Assembly (NCBI GenBank): GCA_964419445.1
Contig: CAYQPE010000005.1
Span: 1-43,142, forward strand
Origin: JABHHG01 sp964419445
GTDB lineage: Bacteria; Fidelibacterota; Marinisomatia; SCGC-AAA003-L08; D37C17
Length of the DNA stretch: 43,142 nucleotides
Reading direction: 5' to 3'
Shown in pieces: positions 34,220 to 42,027 of the stretch. The position numbers and the translations under genes were made by a program. Under the pieces are notes generated by a model. The model was not told where the DNA came from, ran no database searches, and saw only the letters and a program-made list of their open reading frames with translations. Each line of letters opens with the position of its first letter. Position 1 is the first letter of the stretch.

Positions 34220-35277
34220 TGTATCATATAATTATGGCAGGGGGTTCAGGAACTCGATTTTGGCCCCGAAGCCGAAAAGACCTTCCTAAACAACTGCTTA
34301 ACCTAATTGGCAGCGATACACTCATTCGACAAACTGTTGACCGTATCAAAGAGATTGATTCTGCAGATAAAATTTTTATTGTAGCATCTCCAAAATTATG
34401 CCAACAAATTAAAAAAGAAATCCCAGAAATTCCATCATCAAATTTTATTAAAGAACCCTCTGGAAAAAATACAGCTCCTGCAATTGGCTTGGCTGCTTTA
34501 TATGTTTACAGACAAAATCCCAATGCCATAATGGCGGTATATCCTGCAGATCATTTAATTCAAGATCATAACGAATTTAAAAAAATCATCCATACTGCTG
34601 CTGATGTTGTGGAAGAAAAAAATGTCCTCATGACCATAGGTATCAAGCCTACATATCCTGCAACTGGATATGGATATATTCAATTTAATCCCCAAGAGGA
34701 TAAACAGATTTATAGGGTAAAAACATTTGCTGAAAAACCCCATAAAGATGCTGCGATAAACTTTTTTGAAAGTGGTGAATTTTTATGGAATGCAGGAATA
34801 TTTGTGTGGAAAGCAGACCAAATCCTCATTGAAATGAAAACTCACATGTGTGAGCTTCATGATTCACTAGATGTTATTTATGATGCTATGAATTCAAGTC
34901 AATTTGATGTGGTTTTGGATAGAGAATGGGAAATCATTCGGCCTGAAAGTATTGACTATGGCATCCTTGAAAAGGCTGAGAATGTTTTTACCATAAAAGC
35001 TGATTTTGGATGGAGTGACTTAGGTTCTTGGCAGTCGCTGTTTAATATATTAGATAAAAATTCTAAAGGGTCTGTCCATGATGGAGAGGTTGTAAGTATT
35101 GACTCTCAACAAAATTTTGTGATAAGCCCAAATCGACTAACCGCACTCATAGGTGTTGAAGATTTAACTGTTGTTAATATGATGGATGTTACACTCATCA
35201 TGCCACATGCTGAATCTGAAAATGTAAAAACGATTGTAAAAATGTTAGAATCCATGAATAAGGATGAATATCTATAA
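34219..35277 (+). CDS. manC: Mannose-1-phosphate guanylyltransferase
   Basis: 352 aa, single-domain GDP-mannose pyrophosphorylase type (no fused isomerase). The N-terminal GGSGTRFWPRSRKDLPKQLL is the nucleotide-binding signature; YPADHLI (metal-binding Asp), FAEKPHKDAA and WNAGIFVWK follow in order. It makes GDP-mannose from GTP and mannose-1-phosphate for surface glycans. It starts within the stop of the Ig-like lipoprotein gene, and a small downstream gene overlaps its own stop. Confidence 0.95.
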   Translation: MYHIIMAGGSGTRFWPRSRKDLPKQLLNLIGSDTLIRQTVDRIKEIDSADKIFIVASPKLCQQIKKEIPEIPSSNFIKEPSGKNTAPAIGLAALYVYRQNPNAIMAVYPADHLIQDHNEFKKIIHTAADVVEEKNVLMTIGIKPTYPATGYGYIQFNPQEDKQIYRVKTFAEKPHKDAAINFFESGEFLWNAGIFVWKADQILIEMKTHMCELHDSLDVIYDAMNSSQFDVVLDREWEIIRPESIDYGILEKAENVFTIKADFGWSDLGSWQSLFNILDKNSKGSVHDGEVVSIDSQQNFVISPNRLTALIGVEDLTVVNMMDVTLIMPHAESENVKTIVKMLESMNKDEYL

Positions 35278-35537
35278 AACCGACACAGCAATATCAAGAA
35301 TTTGAAAATCTAGCTGAACAATTAGATATAAAAATCATTTCGGGGAAAGGTAGCTTTAATGGAGGTTACTGCATACTTGAAGAAAAACCATTCATCGTAC
35401 TAAATAAGAATAAACCCATTGAACAAAAAATTAAACTCTTGGCAGAAATATTTGCTGAACTTGATATTTCTAATCTTACTATGAAGCCAATTATTCGGCA
35501 AATGATAGAAGAGAAACGATCTTCAACACTTTTTTAA
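35274..35537 (+). CDS. Conserved small protein (87 aa), apparent AUA start
   Basis: An open frame of 87 codons plus stop continues straight after manC. It contains no ATG, GTG or TTG until far downstream, and an in-frame TGA at 35265 closes it on the left. Reading from ATA at 35274 gives (M)KPTQQYQEFENLAEQLDI, then GKGSFNGGYCILEEKPFIVLNK. From memory, the G-x-F-x-G-G-x-C-x-L motif and the NK-x-x-P-x-E-x-K block fit a small protein family of the Bacteroidota/Ignavibacteria. AAGGA lies 9 nt before the ATA, and ATAA overlaps the manC stop just as ATGA does elsewhere in this window. Function unknown. Confidence 0.65.
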   Translation: MKPTQQYQEFENLAEQLDIKIISGKGSFNGGYCILEEKPFIVLNKNKPIEQKIKLLAEIFAELDISNLTMKPIIRQMIEEKRSSTLF

Positions 35538-35645
35538 CAAAGACTTGCATCAATACATTAAATTTATTAGTTTAATCCCCCTTTTAAAGGTGCAATGTCT
35601 ATATGAAATATTATTCAAAGATAAATAAAATTGCGAAAGTTCAAC

Positions 35646-35671
35646 GCCCAATGCATTTTCATGTGTTGGGC
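35646..35671 (+). promoter_or_regulatory. Leader hairpin upstream of the EF-G-like gene
   Basis: GCCCAATGCAT (35646-35656) pairs with ATGTGTTGGGC (35661-35671) across a TTTC loop, 11 bp with two G-U pairs. It precedes a terminator-like hairpin by 22 nt. Together they look like a two-part leader that could regulate readthrough into the EF-G-like gene. The 160 nt before it hold no gene. Confidence 0.45.
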
Positions 35672-35693
35672 AGAAATAAGAGTTTAATTATAT

Positions 35694-35722
35694 AAAAATC
35701 CGATGGATATCATCGGATTTTT
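35694..35722 (+). terminator. Terminator-like hairpin just before the EF-G-like RBS
   Basis: AAAAATCCGATG and CATCGGATTTTT form a perfect 12-bp stem with a 5-nt loop and a T5 end, followed within 6 nt by the ribosome site AAGGAGG of the next gene. It either ends the transcript of the manC operon or acts as an attenuator for the EF-G-like gene. Confidence 0.75.
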
Positions 35723-35742
35723 ATATTTAAGGAGGTACTAAC

Positions 35743-37836
35743 ATGAAAGAATATACAACACAAAATATCATCAATTTGGCTTTGGTTGGGCACTCTTCTT
35801 CAGGGAAAACAATCCTTACCGAATCTATCTTGTTAAATGCTGGGCTTATCCATAAAATGGGTAATATTGAGTCGGGAACAACGGTGTCAGATTATCATGA
35901 TTATGAGATAGAAGATCAACATTCTATATCACTTTCTTTATTAAACTTTGAATGGCTTGAGAAAAAATTTAATGTATTAGATGCTCCTGGTTCTTTGGAT
36001 TTCCAAGGAGAATTAAAATCTGCATTGCGAGTTGCAGACTTTGCAGGGGTTGTCATCAATAGTGCACATGGTATAGAAGTTGGGACTGAGCTAGCATGGG
36101 AATATGCTAAAGATGAATTTAATGTTCCGCGATTAATTATTGTCAATATGATTGATAATTCAAAATCTGAATTTGATACCGTTCTCGAAAATTTACAAAA
36201 TCGGTTTGGCCGAACTGTTTTTCCATTCATGATTCCTGTTCAAGAGGGAGAACAATTTCATCAAGTTGCAGATGTACTACGAAAAGAAATATTTACATTT
36301 AAAACAGATGGTTCTGGTAAGTATGAAGAAGCTAATGCCGATGGCAGTTGGGCCGAAAAATTAGATTCTCTTCATAATGAACTTATAGAACTTATTGCAG
36401 AATCAGATGACTCATTGCTAGAAACCTTTTTTGAAAATGGTGAACTTACCGAATCAGAATTGCGTAGTGGTTTACATGCAGCATTTATGAATGAAGGATT
36501 AATTCCTGTTTTTTGTGTTTCTGGGCAAAATAATATTGGGGTACAACGAATGATGGACATTCTGGCACGCTACGCCCCATGTGCAGGTGATTTTAGTGAA
36601 GTGGTGGGAACAAAACCTAGATCTGATGAAGAAATTAGACATGGAGCGTCCGTTGATGACCATGTGGCAGGATTAGTATTCAAAACAATGAGTGAAGCAC
36701 ATTTGGGAGAGCTATCATTTTTTAGAGTCTATTCAGGAACTGTAAAGCCCGGAGATGACTTACTTAACTCGACACGTGACCAAACTGAAAAACTACGCCA
36801 AGTATTTTATATGAATGGAAAAGATAAAAAGGAAGCCTCTCGACTTATTGCAGGTGATATTGGGGCCGCATTAAAAATGAAAAATACGCATACCTGTGAT
36901 ACATTGGCATCTGCAGCAAGCCCAATAATTTTACCAAAAATTAAATTCCCTTCATCAAATATGAGTATTGCAGTAAAGCCAAAAACTCGTGGAGATGAGG
37001 AAAAAATTGCTACAGGCCTTTCGGTTATGCATGAAGAAGACCCCACTTTTGAATATAGAGTTGATCCTGAATTGGGACAAACCATAGTTTCAGGTCAAGG
37101 GGAATCTCATCTGAAATTAGTACTTCATAGAATTTCAAATCGCTTTGATGTGGAGATTGATCAAGAAAAACCAAAAGTACCTTATCGAGAAACCATTACC
37201 TCTAATTCAGATTCAAAATATCGACATAAAAAGCAATCAGGTGGATCGGGCCAATTTGCAGAAGTATGGCTAAAAATTACTCCTGCTCAACGTGGTGAAG
37301 GCATAGACTTTAAACATTCATTAGTGGGGCAAAATGTAGATAGAGGATTTGTACCTTCGGTAGAAAAAGGAATTGATTCGGTGTGCAGTGAAGGGATTCT
37401 TGCTGGCTGTAAAGTTGTAGATTTAAAAATCGATTTTTATGATGGGAAAATGCATCCCGTTGATTCAAATGATATGGCATTTCAAATTGCAGGAAGGCAT
37501 GCATTCACAGAAGCCTTTGATAATGCTCGACCTAAACTTTTAGAACCAATATATAAAATAAAAGTAAAGGTTCCTGAAGATGCAATGGGTGATATTATGG
37601 GCGATATTTCATCTCGTCGAGGTCGGGTTTCAGGTATGGAAGCTGATGGTCATTTCCAGATAATTAATGCAGAAGTACCACAAGCAAATCTTCAAGACTA
37701 TTCAACTGCATTGAAATCTATGTCCAGTGGTCGTGGAATATTCAGATTAGAATTTTCTCATTATGAAGACATGCCTCATACTGAAGCGGAACAGGTAATA
37801 TCTCAATACAAATCAGATAGAGCGGCGGCACATTAA
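35743..37836 (+). CDS. Elongation factor G-like protein (EF-G2/FusA2 type)
   Basis: 697 aa with the full EF-G domain order: G domain, domain II, III, IV (about 480-600, SGGSGQFAEVWLKI) and V (PIYKIKVKVPEDAMGDIMGD). G-site motifs depart from true EF-G: the P-loop is GHSSSGKT (16-23), G3 is DAPGS (80-84) rather than DTPGH, so the catalytic His is absent, and G4 is NMID (135-138) instead of NKMD. The main EF-G is presumably encoded elsewhere; this is the paralogous EF-G-like class, whose GTPase activity is weak or absent in some bacteria. Strong AAGGAGG site. Its stop overlaps the HIT gene start (TAATG). Confidence 0.92.
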   Translation: MKEYTTQNIINLALVGHSSSGKTILTESILLNAGLIHKMGNIESGTTVSDYHDYEIEDQHSISLSLLNFEWLEKKFNVLDAPGSLDFQGELKSALRVADFAGVVINSAHGIEVGTELAWEYAKDEFNVPRLIIVNMIDNSKSEFDTVLENLQNRFGRTVFPFMIPVQEGEQFHQVADVLRKEIFTFKTDGSGKYEEANADGSWAEKLDSLHNELIELIAESDDSLLETFFENGELTESELRSGLHAAFMNEGLIPVFCVSGQNNIGVQRMMDILARYAPCAGDFSEVVGTKPRSDEEIRHGASVDDHVAGLVFKTMSEAHLGELSFFRVYSGTVKPGDDLLNSTRDQTEKLRQVFYMNGKDKKEASRLIAGDIGAALKMKNTHTCDTLASAASPIILPKIKFPSSNMSIAVKPKTRGDEEKIATGLSVMHEEDPTFEYRVDPELGQTIVSGQGESHLKLVLHRISNRFDVEIDQEKPKVPYRETITSNSDSKYRHKKQSGGSGQFAEVWLKITPAQRGEGIDFKHSLVGQNVDRGFVPSVEKGIDSVCSEGILAGCKVVDLKIDFYDGKMHPVDSNDMAFQIAGRHAFTEAFDNARPKLLEPIYKIKVKVPEDAMGDIMGDISSRRGRVSGMEADGHFQIINAEVPQANLQDYSTALKSMSSGRGIFRLEFSHYEDMPHTEAEQVISQYKSDRAAAH

Positions 37837-38306
37837 TGGAACAACTTTGGGCACCGTGGAGAATGGAGTACATTAAACGAGATGATACTCCAGTAGATAA
37901 ATGTGTACTTTGTTCAAAACTTGATATTGATGATGGCTTATTGGTTCATAAAGGAAAATCTGCTTTTGTGATGATGAATTTGTATCCATATAATAATGGG
38001 CATATTATGATTTCTCCCATCCACCATATTTCTGATTTTGATGAACTCCCAGTTGAAACTCAAACAGAAATAATGAAATTTTCATCAATACTTATGCGGT
38101 TTATGAAAAAAGAAATGAATGCAGAAGGATTCAATATGGGTGCAAATATTGGTAAAGCTGGAGGTGCAGGAATTGATGAACATTTTCACTTACATATTGT
38201 TCCTCGATGGAATGGAGATACAAACTTCATGCCCATTATCGGCCATACTAAAGTTCAAGTTGATGGCCTTATTGAAACATGCACACTGCTAAAAAAAGCG
38301 TTCTAA
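37836..38306 (+). CDS. HIT-family nucleotide hydrolase/transferase
   Basis: 156 aa. The histidine triad reads H116-F-H118-L-H120 in DEHFHLHIVPRW. A CVLC pair at 23-26 resembles the zinc site of the longer HIT proteins related to Ap4A phosphorylase (about 160 aa, beginning LWAPWRMEYI). It likely cleaves dinucleoside polyphosphates or AMP conjugates in the cytoplasm. Coupled to the EF-G-like gene by a 1-nt overlap. A tRNA gene lies 76 nt downstream. Confidence 0.93.
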   Translation: MEQLWAPWRMEYIKRDDTPVDKCVLCSKLDIDDGLLVHKGKSAFVMMNLYPYNNGHIMISPIHHISDFDELPVETQTEIMKFSSILMRFMKKEMNAEGFNMGANIGKAGGAGIDEHFHLHIVPRWNGDTNFMPIIGHTKVQVDGLIETCTLLKKAF

Positions 38307-38382
38307 ATTCAAAATAATATTATAACACAAAACTTAAATTGCTTTAAATTATTGGGTTGTACAAAACAGCATTTTTACATAT

Positions 38383-38456
38383 TCCGGTATAGCTCAGTTG
38401 GTTAGAGCAGTGGACTGTTAATCCACGTGTCCGTGGTTCGAGTCCACGTACCGGAG
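38383..38456 (+). tRNA. tRNA-Asn (anticodon GTT)
   Basis: 74-nt cloverleaf with every stem intact: acceptor TCCGGTA/TACCGGA, D stem GCTC/GAGC, anticodon stem GTGGA/TCCAC with loop CTGTTAA (GUU), 5-nt variable loop, and T stem CGTGG/CCACG with TTCGAGT loop. Discriminator G. The 3' CCA is not encoded and must be added afterwards. Confidence 0.97.
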
Positions 38457-38460
38457 CAGA

Positions 38461-38492
38461 AAAGGCTTCACTATTTATGTGGAGCTTTTTTT
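38461..38492 (+). terminator. Terminator after tRNA-Asn
   Basis: GCTTCAC (38465-38471) pairs with GTGGAGC (38479-38485), one G-U pair, followed by seven T. It begins 5 nt after the mature tRNA end. Confidence 0.85.
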
Positions 38493-38735
38493 ATAAAATT
38501 AATTTTACTTCTCCCTTTTCTAAATTCCGTAATTTTCAATGTTTTTTTGTAGGTATTTCCCCTACATAGTTTATATATTGTGTCGTCGTTAATAACGTTT
38601 GTTTTTAATTTTTTTATATTGTAGTTGTGATATGTGGTTTATAAGCACTTTTTCTTGGATAGGAAAGAAGTCATAACTTTTAAGTCATATTACAACTTTG
38701 GAGGAGGTGCAAAAACCCACGGTATGTGGGTTTTT
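38493..38735 (+). ncRNA. Non-coding locus with GGAGGAGG and a terminator; candidate small RNA
   Basis: No credible gene is seen. The 3' part ends in GGAGGAGG (38700-38707) followed at once by a 10-bp hairpin AAAAACCCAC/GTGGGTTTTT (38711-38735) and T7. A perfect Shine-Dalgarno sequence before a terminator, with no frame of its own, suggests an untranslated RNA. Near-repeats AGTCATAACTTT and AGTCATATTACAACTTT precede it. A TATAAG at 38640 could be a -10 element, giving an RNA of about 100 nt, but no good -35 is seen. Confidence 0.35.
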
Positions 38736-38743
38736 GTTTTTTT
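38711..38743. terminator. Intrinsic terminator, possibly bidirectional
   Basis: A 10-bp stem AAAAACCCAC/GTGGGTTTTT with loop GGTAT, then GTTTTTTT on the plus strand. The A run on the 5' side also gives a short T tract on the minus strand. Confidence 0.8.
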
Positions 38744-38897
38744 ATAAACCACAATCTTTTATGTCATTCTTTCCCTTACAATTCCCTTTGTGTAATACTC
38801 CCCTCCCCTCATTTATTAGATCAAGACGGTGTGAGGAAAACAGTTTTTTATTTTCAGGTACAGATGTTAAAAAGGGACAGTTAAAGGGTCGTAAAAT

Positions 38898-39089
38898 GTG
38901 GTTGGCTATGACAGTACCCTTATTTCTGAATTAGAAAATCATTTGGTGAAAATTGAAAAGGGTGAATATAGTGATGAAAAATCAGAAGAAATTTTGGCTA
39001 TTGCAGATGAGTATTTTAGAATTAGAGATGCAAAAGGGAAACGACAAATTTCTAAGCTTATCAAAAAATTAAATAAAGCTACAAAATAG
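38898..39089 (+). CDS. Small charged protein (63 aa), GTG start
   Basis: 63 aa, helical and highly charged (LENHLVKIEKGEYSDEKSEEI, then RQISKLIKKLNKATK), no membrane segment. The frame is closed on the left by TAA two codons before the GTG, so GTG is the only reasonable start; AAAGGG lies about 9 nt upstream. Its own terminator follows after 23 nt. No family recognised. The start region can fold AAGGGT against ACCCTT (flanking 38883-38923), which might mask initiation. Confidence 0.6.
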   Translation: MVGYDSTLISELENHLVKIEKGEYSDEKSEEILAIADEYFRIRDAKGKRQISKLIKKLNKATK

Positions 39090-39112
39090 TATTCTTTTTA
39101 TCAAAAATCTAC

Positions 39113-39138
39113 AGCCTCAGAATTTCCGGGGCTTTTTT
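39113..39138 (+). terminator. Terminator of the 63-aa gene
   Basis: AGCCTC (39113-39118) pairs with GGGGCT (39128-39133), one G-U pair, followed by a T run. It stands next to a minus-strand terminator, forming a convergent pair. Confidence 0.7.
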
Positions 39139-39146
39139 ATACCTAT

Positions 39147-39179
39147 AAAAAAAGTAGCTTCCTTTTTCAAGGAAGCTAC
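39147..39179 (-). terminator. Terminator of the MscS/EamA operon
   Basis: A perfect 11-bp stem (GTAGCTTCCTT / AAGGAAGCTAC) with a 4-nt loop is followed on the minus strand by TTTTTTT. It is about 118 nt beyond the EamA stop codon; the stretch between (39180-39296) holds no credible gene and is pyrimidine-rich in the transcript. Confidence 0.9.
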
Positions 39180-39296
39180 AACGTTCATCAAAGCCATGAG
39201 GGTAATGAGGAGTAGAGCGAGGATAGAGATAGATCTCATATGCCCTACAATGTAACTTATAACCTCCCCCAATATCCTAAATTGACAAGCGTCACA

Positions 39297-40160
39297 TTAT
39301 TGTGACTTACTTCTTGCCAATACCAATAATCCTATTAATGTTAATGTACCACCTACATAAATTGACATCCCAATGGACTCAGCAAATATAAAATAAGCTA
39401 AAATTGATGCAATAATAGGCTCACCTAATGGAAAGGATGCAACAACGGTTGGTTGTACATATCTCAAAGTGTAATAAAGTGTGCTGTGTCCAAAAATGGT
39501 TGGAATTAATCCCAATAGAAATAACCCAAAATAATCCATTTTGCTATAGCCCATAAGTGGATCACCATTGTAAAATGATATCATAAGTAATGTAAAAGCT
39601 GCAGATGTAAACATTGTACGACTATAACCAATAGTACCAGCTTCTTTGCGAACATTTTCAGAAATCATAAATGCTAAGGATATCCAAAATGAGCAAATAA
39701 GTGCATACAAATTCCCCCTCGTATAGTTACTAGATACATCAAATTGATTCCCTATAATTATAACAGATCCAATAAATATTATAATTAAAGCATAAATCAT
39801 TTGTGGGCCAATTTTGCGTTTAAGCCAAAATTTCTCTAAAAATAATGTAAATAATGGTGCTAGAGTGCCAAGGAAGGTTGCATTTGCAATAGTGGTTAAT
39901 TTTATGGATTCAAAGAAAAATTGAAAATGGATTCCTAAAAAAATTCCCCCAAGAATTGTGAAATTTCTATTTCTAGTTGATAATGATCCCTGTGGGATGA
40001 AAAATGAAAACATCCATAATATTGATGCACCTATAGCCATTCTCCAAAATGAAATTCCTACAGATGGAACATTTGAAAGTAATCTACCTAGAATTGGTGA
40101 CGTACTCACACAAAACATGGCAAAAACCAATAATATAATGATCTTATATTTCTTTACCAT
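39297..40160 (-). CDS. EamA-family (DMT) transporter
   Basis: 287 aa, ten predicted membrane helices in two EamA repeats. The end of each repeat is recognisable (GTLAPLFTLFLEKFWLKRKIG near 98-118 and ASFPLGEPIIASILAYFIFAESI near 243-265). It probably exports amino acids or other small metabolites; the substrate cannot be told from sequence. Its ATG directly abuts the stop of the MscS gene (TAAATG) with no ribosome site of its own, so it relies on translational coupling. Confidence 0.92.
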   Translation of the reverse strand: MVKKYKIIILLVFAMFCVSTSPILGRLLSNVPSVGISFWRMAIGASILWMFSFFIPQGSLSTRNRNFTILGGIFLGIHFQFFFESIKLTTIANATFLGTLAPLFTLFLEKFWLKRKIGPQMIYALIIIFIGSVIIIGNQFDVSSNYTRGNLYALICSFWISLAFMISENVRKEAGTIGYSRTMFTSAAFTLLMISFYNGDPLMGYSKMDYFGLFLLGLIPTIFGHSTLYYTLRYVQPTVVASFPLGEPIIASILAYFIFAESIGMSIYVGGTLTLIGLLVLARSKSQ

Positions 40161-41210
40161 TTATTTTTGGTTGAGCTCTACCACGTGATGTGGATATGGG
40201 ATATCAATTTTTTCTTCTCTAAAGCGATAAAAAATTGTGGTATTTAACTCATCAATAACTCGACCGCGTAACTCTGGTTTTTCAATCCAAAACAATAATT
40301 GAAAGTTTAAACCATAATCTCCAAAAAATCTAAATCTTACACGAGGCTCAGGGCTTTTGCATACATTTTCAGAAGAAGTTGCAATTTCATTCAAAACTGA
40401 TTTTACTTTCTCAACATCACTTTCATAAGAAACACTAATCGTAATTCGAACCCTTTCCTTTTCATGAGGGCCACCACTTTCATTCACAATTTTTGAGTTG
40501 GCAATTACTGAATTGGGAATTGTAATTTCAATATCATCGCGTGTCATGATTCGTGTACTTCTGATCCCAATACTTCTCACATAACCTCGTTCACCTGCAT
40601 CTAAATTAATATAGTCTCCTTCTTTATAAGGAGCATCAGCCATAATAAAAATTCCTGCAAATAAATTTGAAAGTGTGTCTTTTGCTGCAAAACCTACAAC
40701 TACACTTAAAATTCCAGCTGAAGCTACCCAACCCGTAACATCTATATTCCAACTCAATAAAATAAAATAGATTGCACCACCGAATATGGCAAGTTTTCCA
40801 ATATTATCGAATAATGGTAGTGTGCGTTTTTGAATAATTTTTTTAGTGCTACTTCGTTGAGAAGACCATTTAATTAGTTGAATAAAAATTTTAAATATCG
40901 CCGAAGACCAGACTGCAACCACAACTGTTTTAAATATACCATACAATATAAACTCTATATTTTCAGGGATATGCACCATATCTGATGCAACATATACTCC
41001 CAAAAAGAATACGGTATAATAGATAGGTTTGTGAAGTGCATCAACAATCTTATCATCGAAGGAAGTTTCTGTTTTTGAAACAATTTGAGATATAATTCGA
41101 GATAAAATAAAATCAGTAATTTTTGCAGCTATTGCAGAACCAATGACTAAAATTGTGAAATAAAGTGGTTTATTTTCCACCAGCAATTGTATGTAAGTAT
41201 GTAATTCCAT
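40161..41210 (-). CDS. MscS-family small mechanosensitive channel
   Basis: 349 aa. N-terminal membrane helices (about 20-38, 56-74, 85-105 and 130-150) lead to the pore-lining TM3 and the MscS core: GILSVVVGFAAKDTLSNLFAG, then DAPYKEGDYINLDAGERGYV, the beta domain signature, and a C-terminal alpha/beta cage with FFGDYGLNFQLLFWIEKPE. It releases solutes on hypo-osmotic shock. It heads a two-gene unit with the EamA transporter. Confidence 0.93.
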   Translation of the reverse strand: MELHTYIQLLVENKPLYFTILVIGSAIAAKITDFILSRIISQIVSKTETSFDDKIVDALHKPIYYTVFFLGVYVASDMVHIPENIEFILYGIFKTVVVAVWSSAIFKIFIQLIKWSSQRSSTKKIIQKRTLPLFDNIGKLAIFGGAIYFILLSWNIDVTGWVASAGILSVVVGFAAKDTLSNLFAGIFIMADAPYKEGDYINLDAGERGYVRSIGIRSTRIMTRDDIEITIPNSVIANSKIVNESGGPHEKERVRITISVSYESDVEKVKSVLNEIATSSENVCKSPEPRVRFRFFGDYGLNFQLLFWIEKPELRGRVIDELNTTIFYRFREEKIDIPYPHHVVELNQK

Positions 41211-41245
41211 GATGGAAATTTACTATCTTCATCTTTGATGTAAAA

Positions 41246-41273
41246 CAAAAAAGCTTTTCAAAAATGAAAAGCT
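41246..41273 (-). terminator. Terminator of the 90-aa gene
   Basis: A 9-bp perfect stem AGCTTTTCA/TGAAAAGCT with loop AAAA (41252-41273) is followed on the minus strand by a T run. It lies about 45 nt after the stop of the hypothetical gene and separates it from the MscS unit. Confidence 0.85.
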
Positions 41274-41317
41274 CTTTTGTATCAGGGAGATATTCCCCCT
41301 TCCTTTACAGGCAAACT

Positions 41318-41590
41318 TTATGCACAAGCAGATTTTTTATAAACATTTAAGTATTGGTCTATGGTTAAATAATATTTGTCTCCAATATCCTCATGGATAG
41401 TTTGTGAATCTTCAAACTCTACATCAATCATTAATGTAAACTCTAATAGCATTCGACTATGTTTAAACCCAATACAGCTAAACTTATACTTCCCCACACC
41501 GCTCTCAGTTGAAATAACAAGCAATGGATTTTGGCGACATACCATATATAGGTAATCAGCAGATTGAATATCTCTATCATAGTTTTGCAT
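41318..41590 (-). CDS. Hypothetical protein (90 aa)
   Basis: 90 aa from the ATG at 41590, chosen because AAAGGAAG lies a few nt upstream; an ATG five codons earlier (41605) lacks such a site. Soluble, mixed alpha/beta, with four Cys-containing spots (MVCRQ, FSCIG, SACA at the C-terminus). No family recognised. It stands alone between a divergent small membrane protein gene and a terminator. Confidence 0.7.
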   Translation of the reverse strand: MQNYDRDIQSADYLYMVCRQNPLLVISTESGVGKYKFSCIGFKHSRMLLEFTLMIDVEFEDSQTIHEDIGDKYYLTIDQYLNVYKKSACA

Positions 41591-41605
41591 GTTACTTCCT
41601 TTCAT

Positions 41606-41795
41606 AATTTCAATTCGTTCTAAAATTATAATTTTTTAATTCACCAATTTGTGATACAAACCACGCAATATTGAAAGGTGTGATGTAAGTCTCATTTTAA
41701 TAAATATTAAATTTTATGTGATGTGCAATGATTTTTAGGAACGAAAAACCATATAACTTGTTTCAAGTATTTTAACGATAAACTAGGGAGATATA
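41606..41795. other. Divergent intergenic region
   Basis: AT-rich, about 190 bp between two divergent small genes; it must carry both promoters. A TATAAT reads on the minus strand at 41630-41625 but without a matching -35. No RNA gene or repeat recognised. Confidence 0.4.
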
Positions 41796-42011
41796 ATGTC
41801 TGAGAAAGAAAGGAAGAGCTATCTAAGTTTGATAATTTGGTTTAATTTAATCATTGGAATTTATAATTTGTATATATTTAATGAAATCAGTTCAACATTC
41901 CATTTAATATTGGGAGCATTTAATGTTGGGGTATGGGCATTTAATCGGCATCGATTAGTACCCATTCCCTCAAGTACAAAGATGGCGACAGAAGATAAAA
42001 AAGACCTTTAA
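41796..42011 (+). CDS. Small two-helix membrane protein (71 aa)
   Basis: 71 aa with two hydrophobic segments (about 10-26 and 34-48), an FNRHR turn, and a polar tail ending EDKKDL. CTAGGGAGATATA precedes the ATG. Its stop codon lies inside a strong terminator hairpin. No family recognised. Confidence 0.7.
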   Translation: MSEKERKSYLSLIIWFNLIIGIYNLYIFNEISSTFHLILGAFNVGVWAFNRHRLVPIPSSTKMATEDKKDL

Positions 42012-42024
42012 AAAGGTCTTTTTT
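41997..42024. terminator. Bidirectional terminator
   Basis: AAAAAAGACCTTT and AAAGGTCTTTTTT are perfectly complementary around a tiny loop, with T runs in both directions. It serves the 71-aa gene on the plus strand and the small minus-strand frame that ends 4 nt away. Confidence 0.9.
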
Positions 42025-42027
42025 ATG

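Noticed and set aside
38383..38456. tRNA-Asn as an integration site
   Set aside because: No integrase gene and no second copy of the tRNA 3' end was found in the window.
38698..38934. 78-aa frame starting within GGAGGAGG
   Set aside because: It runs through a strong terminator hairpin, is low in complexity (Phe/Pro/Ser), and has no family features.
39120..39239. 40-aa minus-strand frame beginning MRSISILALLLITL
   Set aside because: The frame crosses a perfect terminator hairpin and its T run, so the message would usually end before the stop codon.
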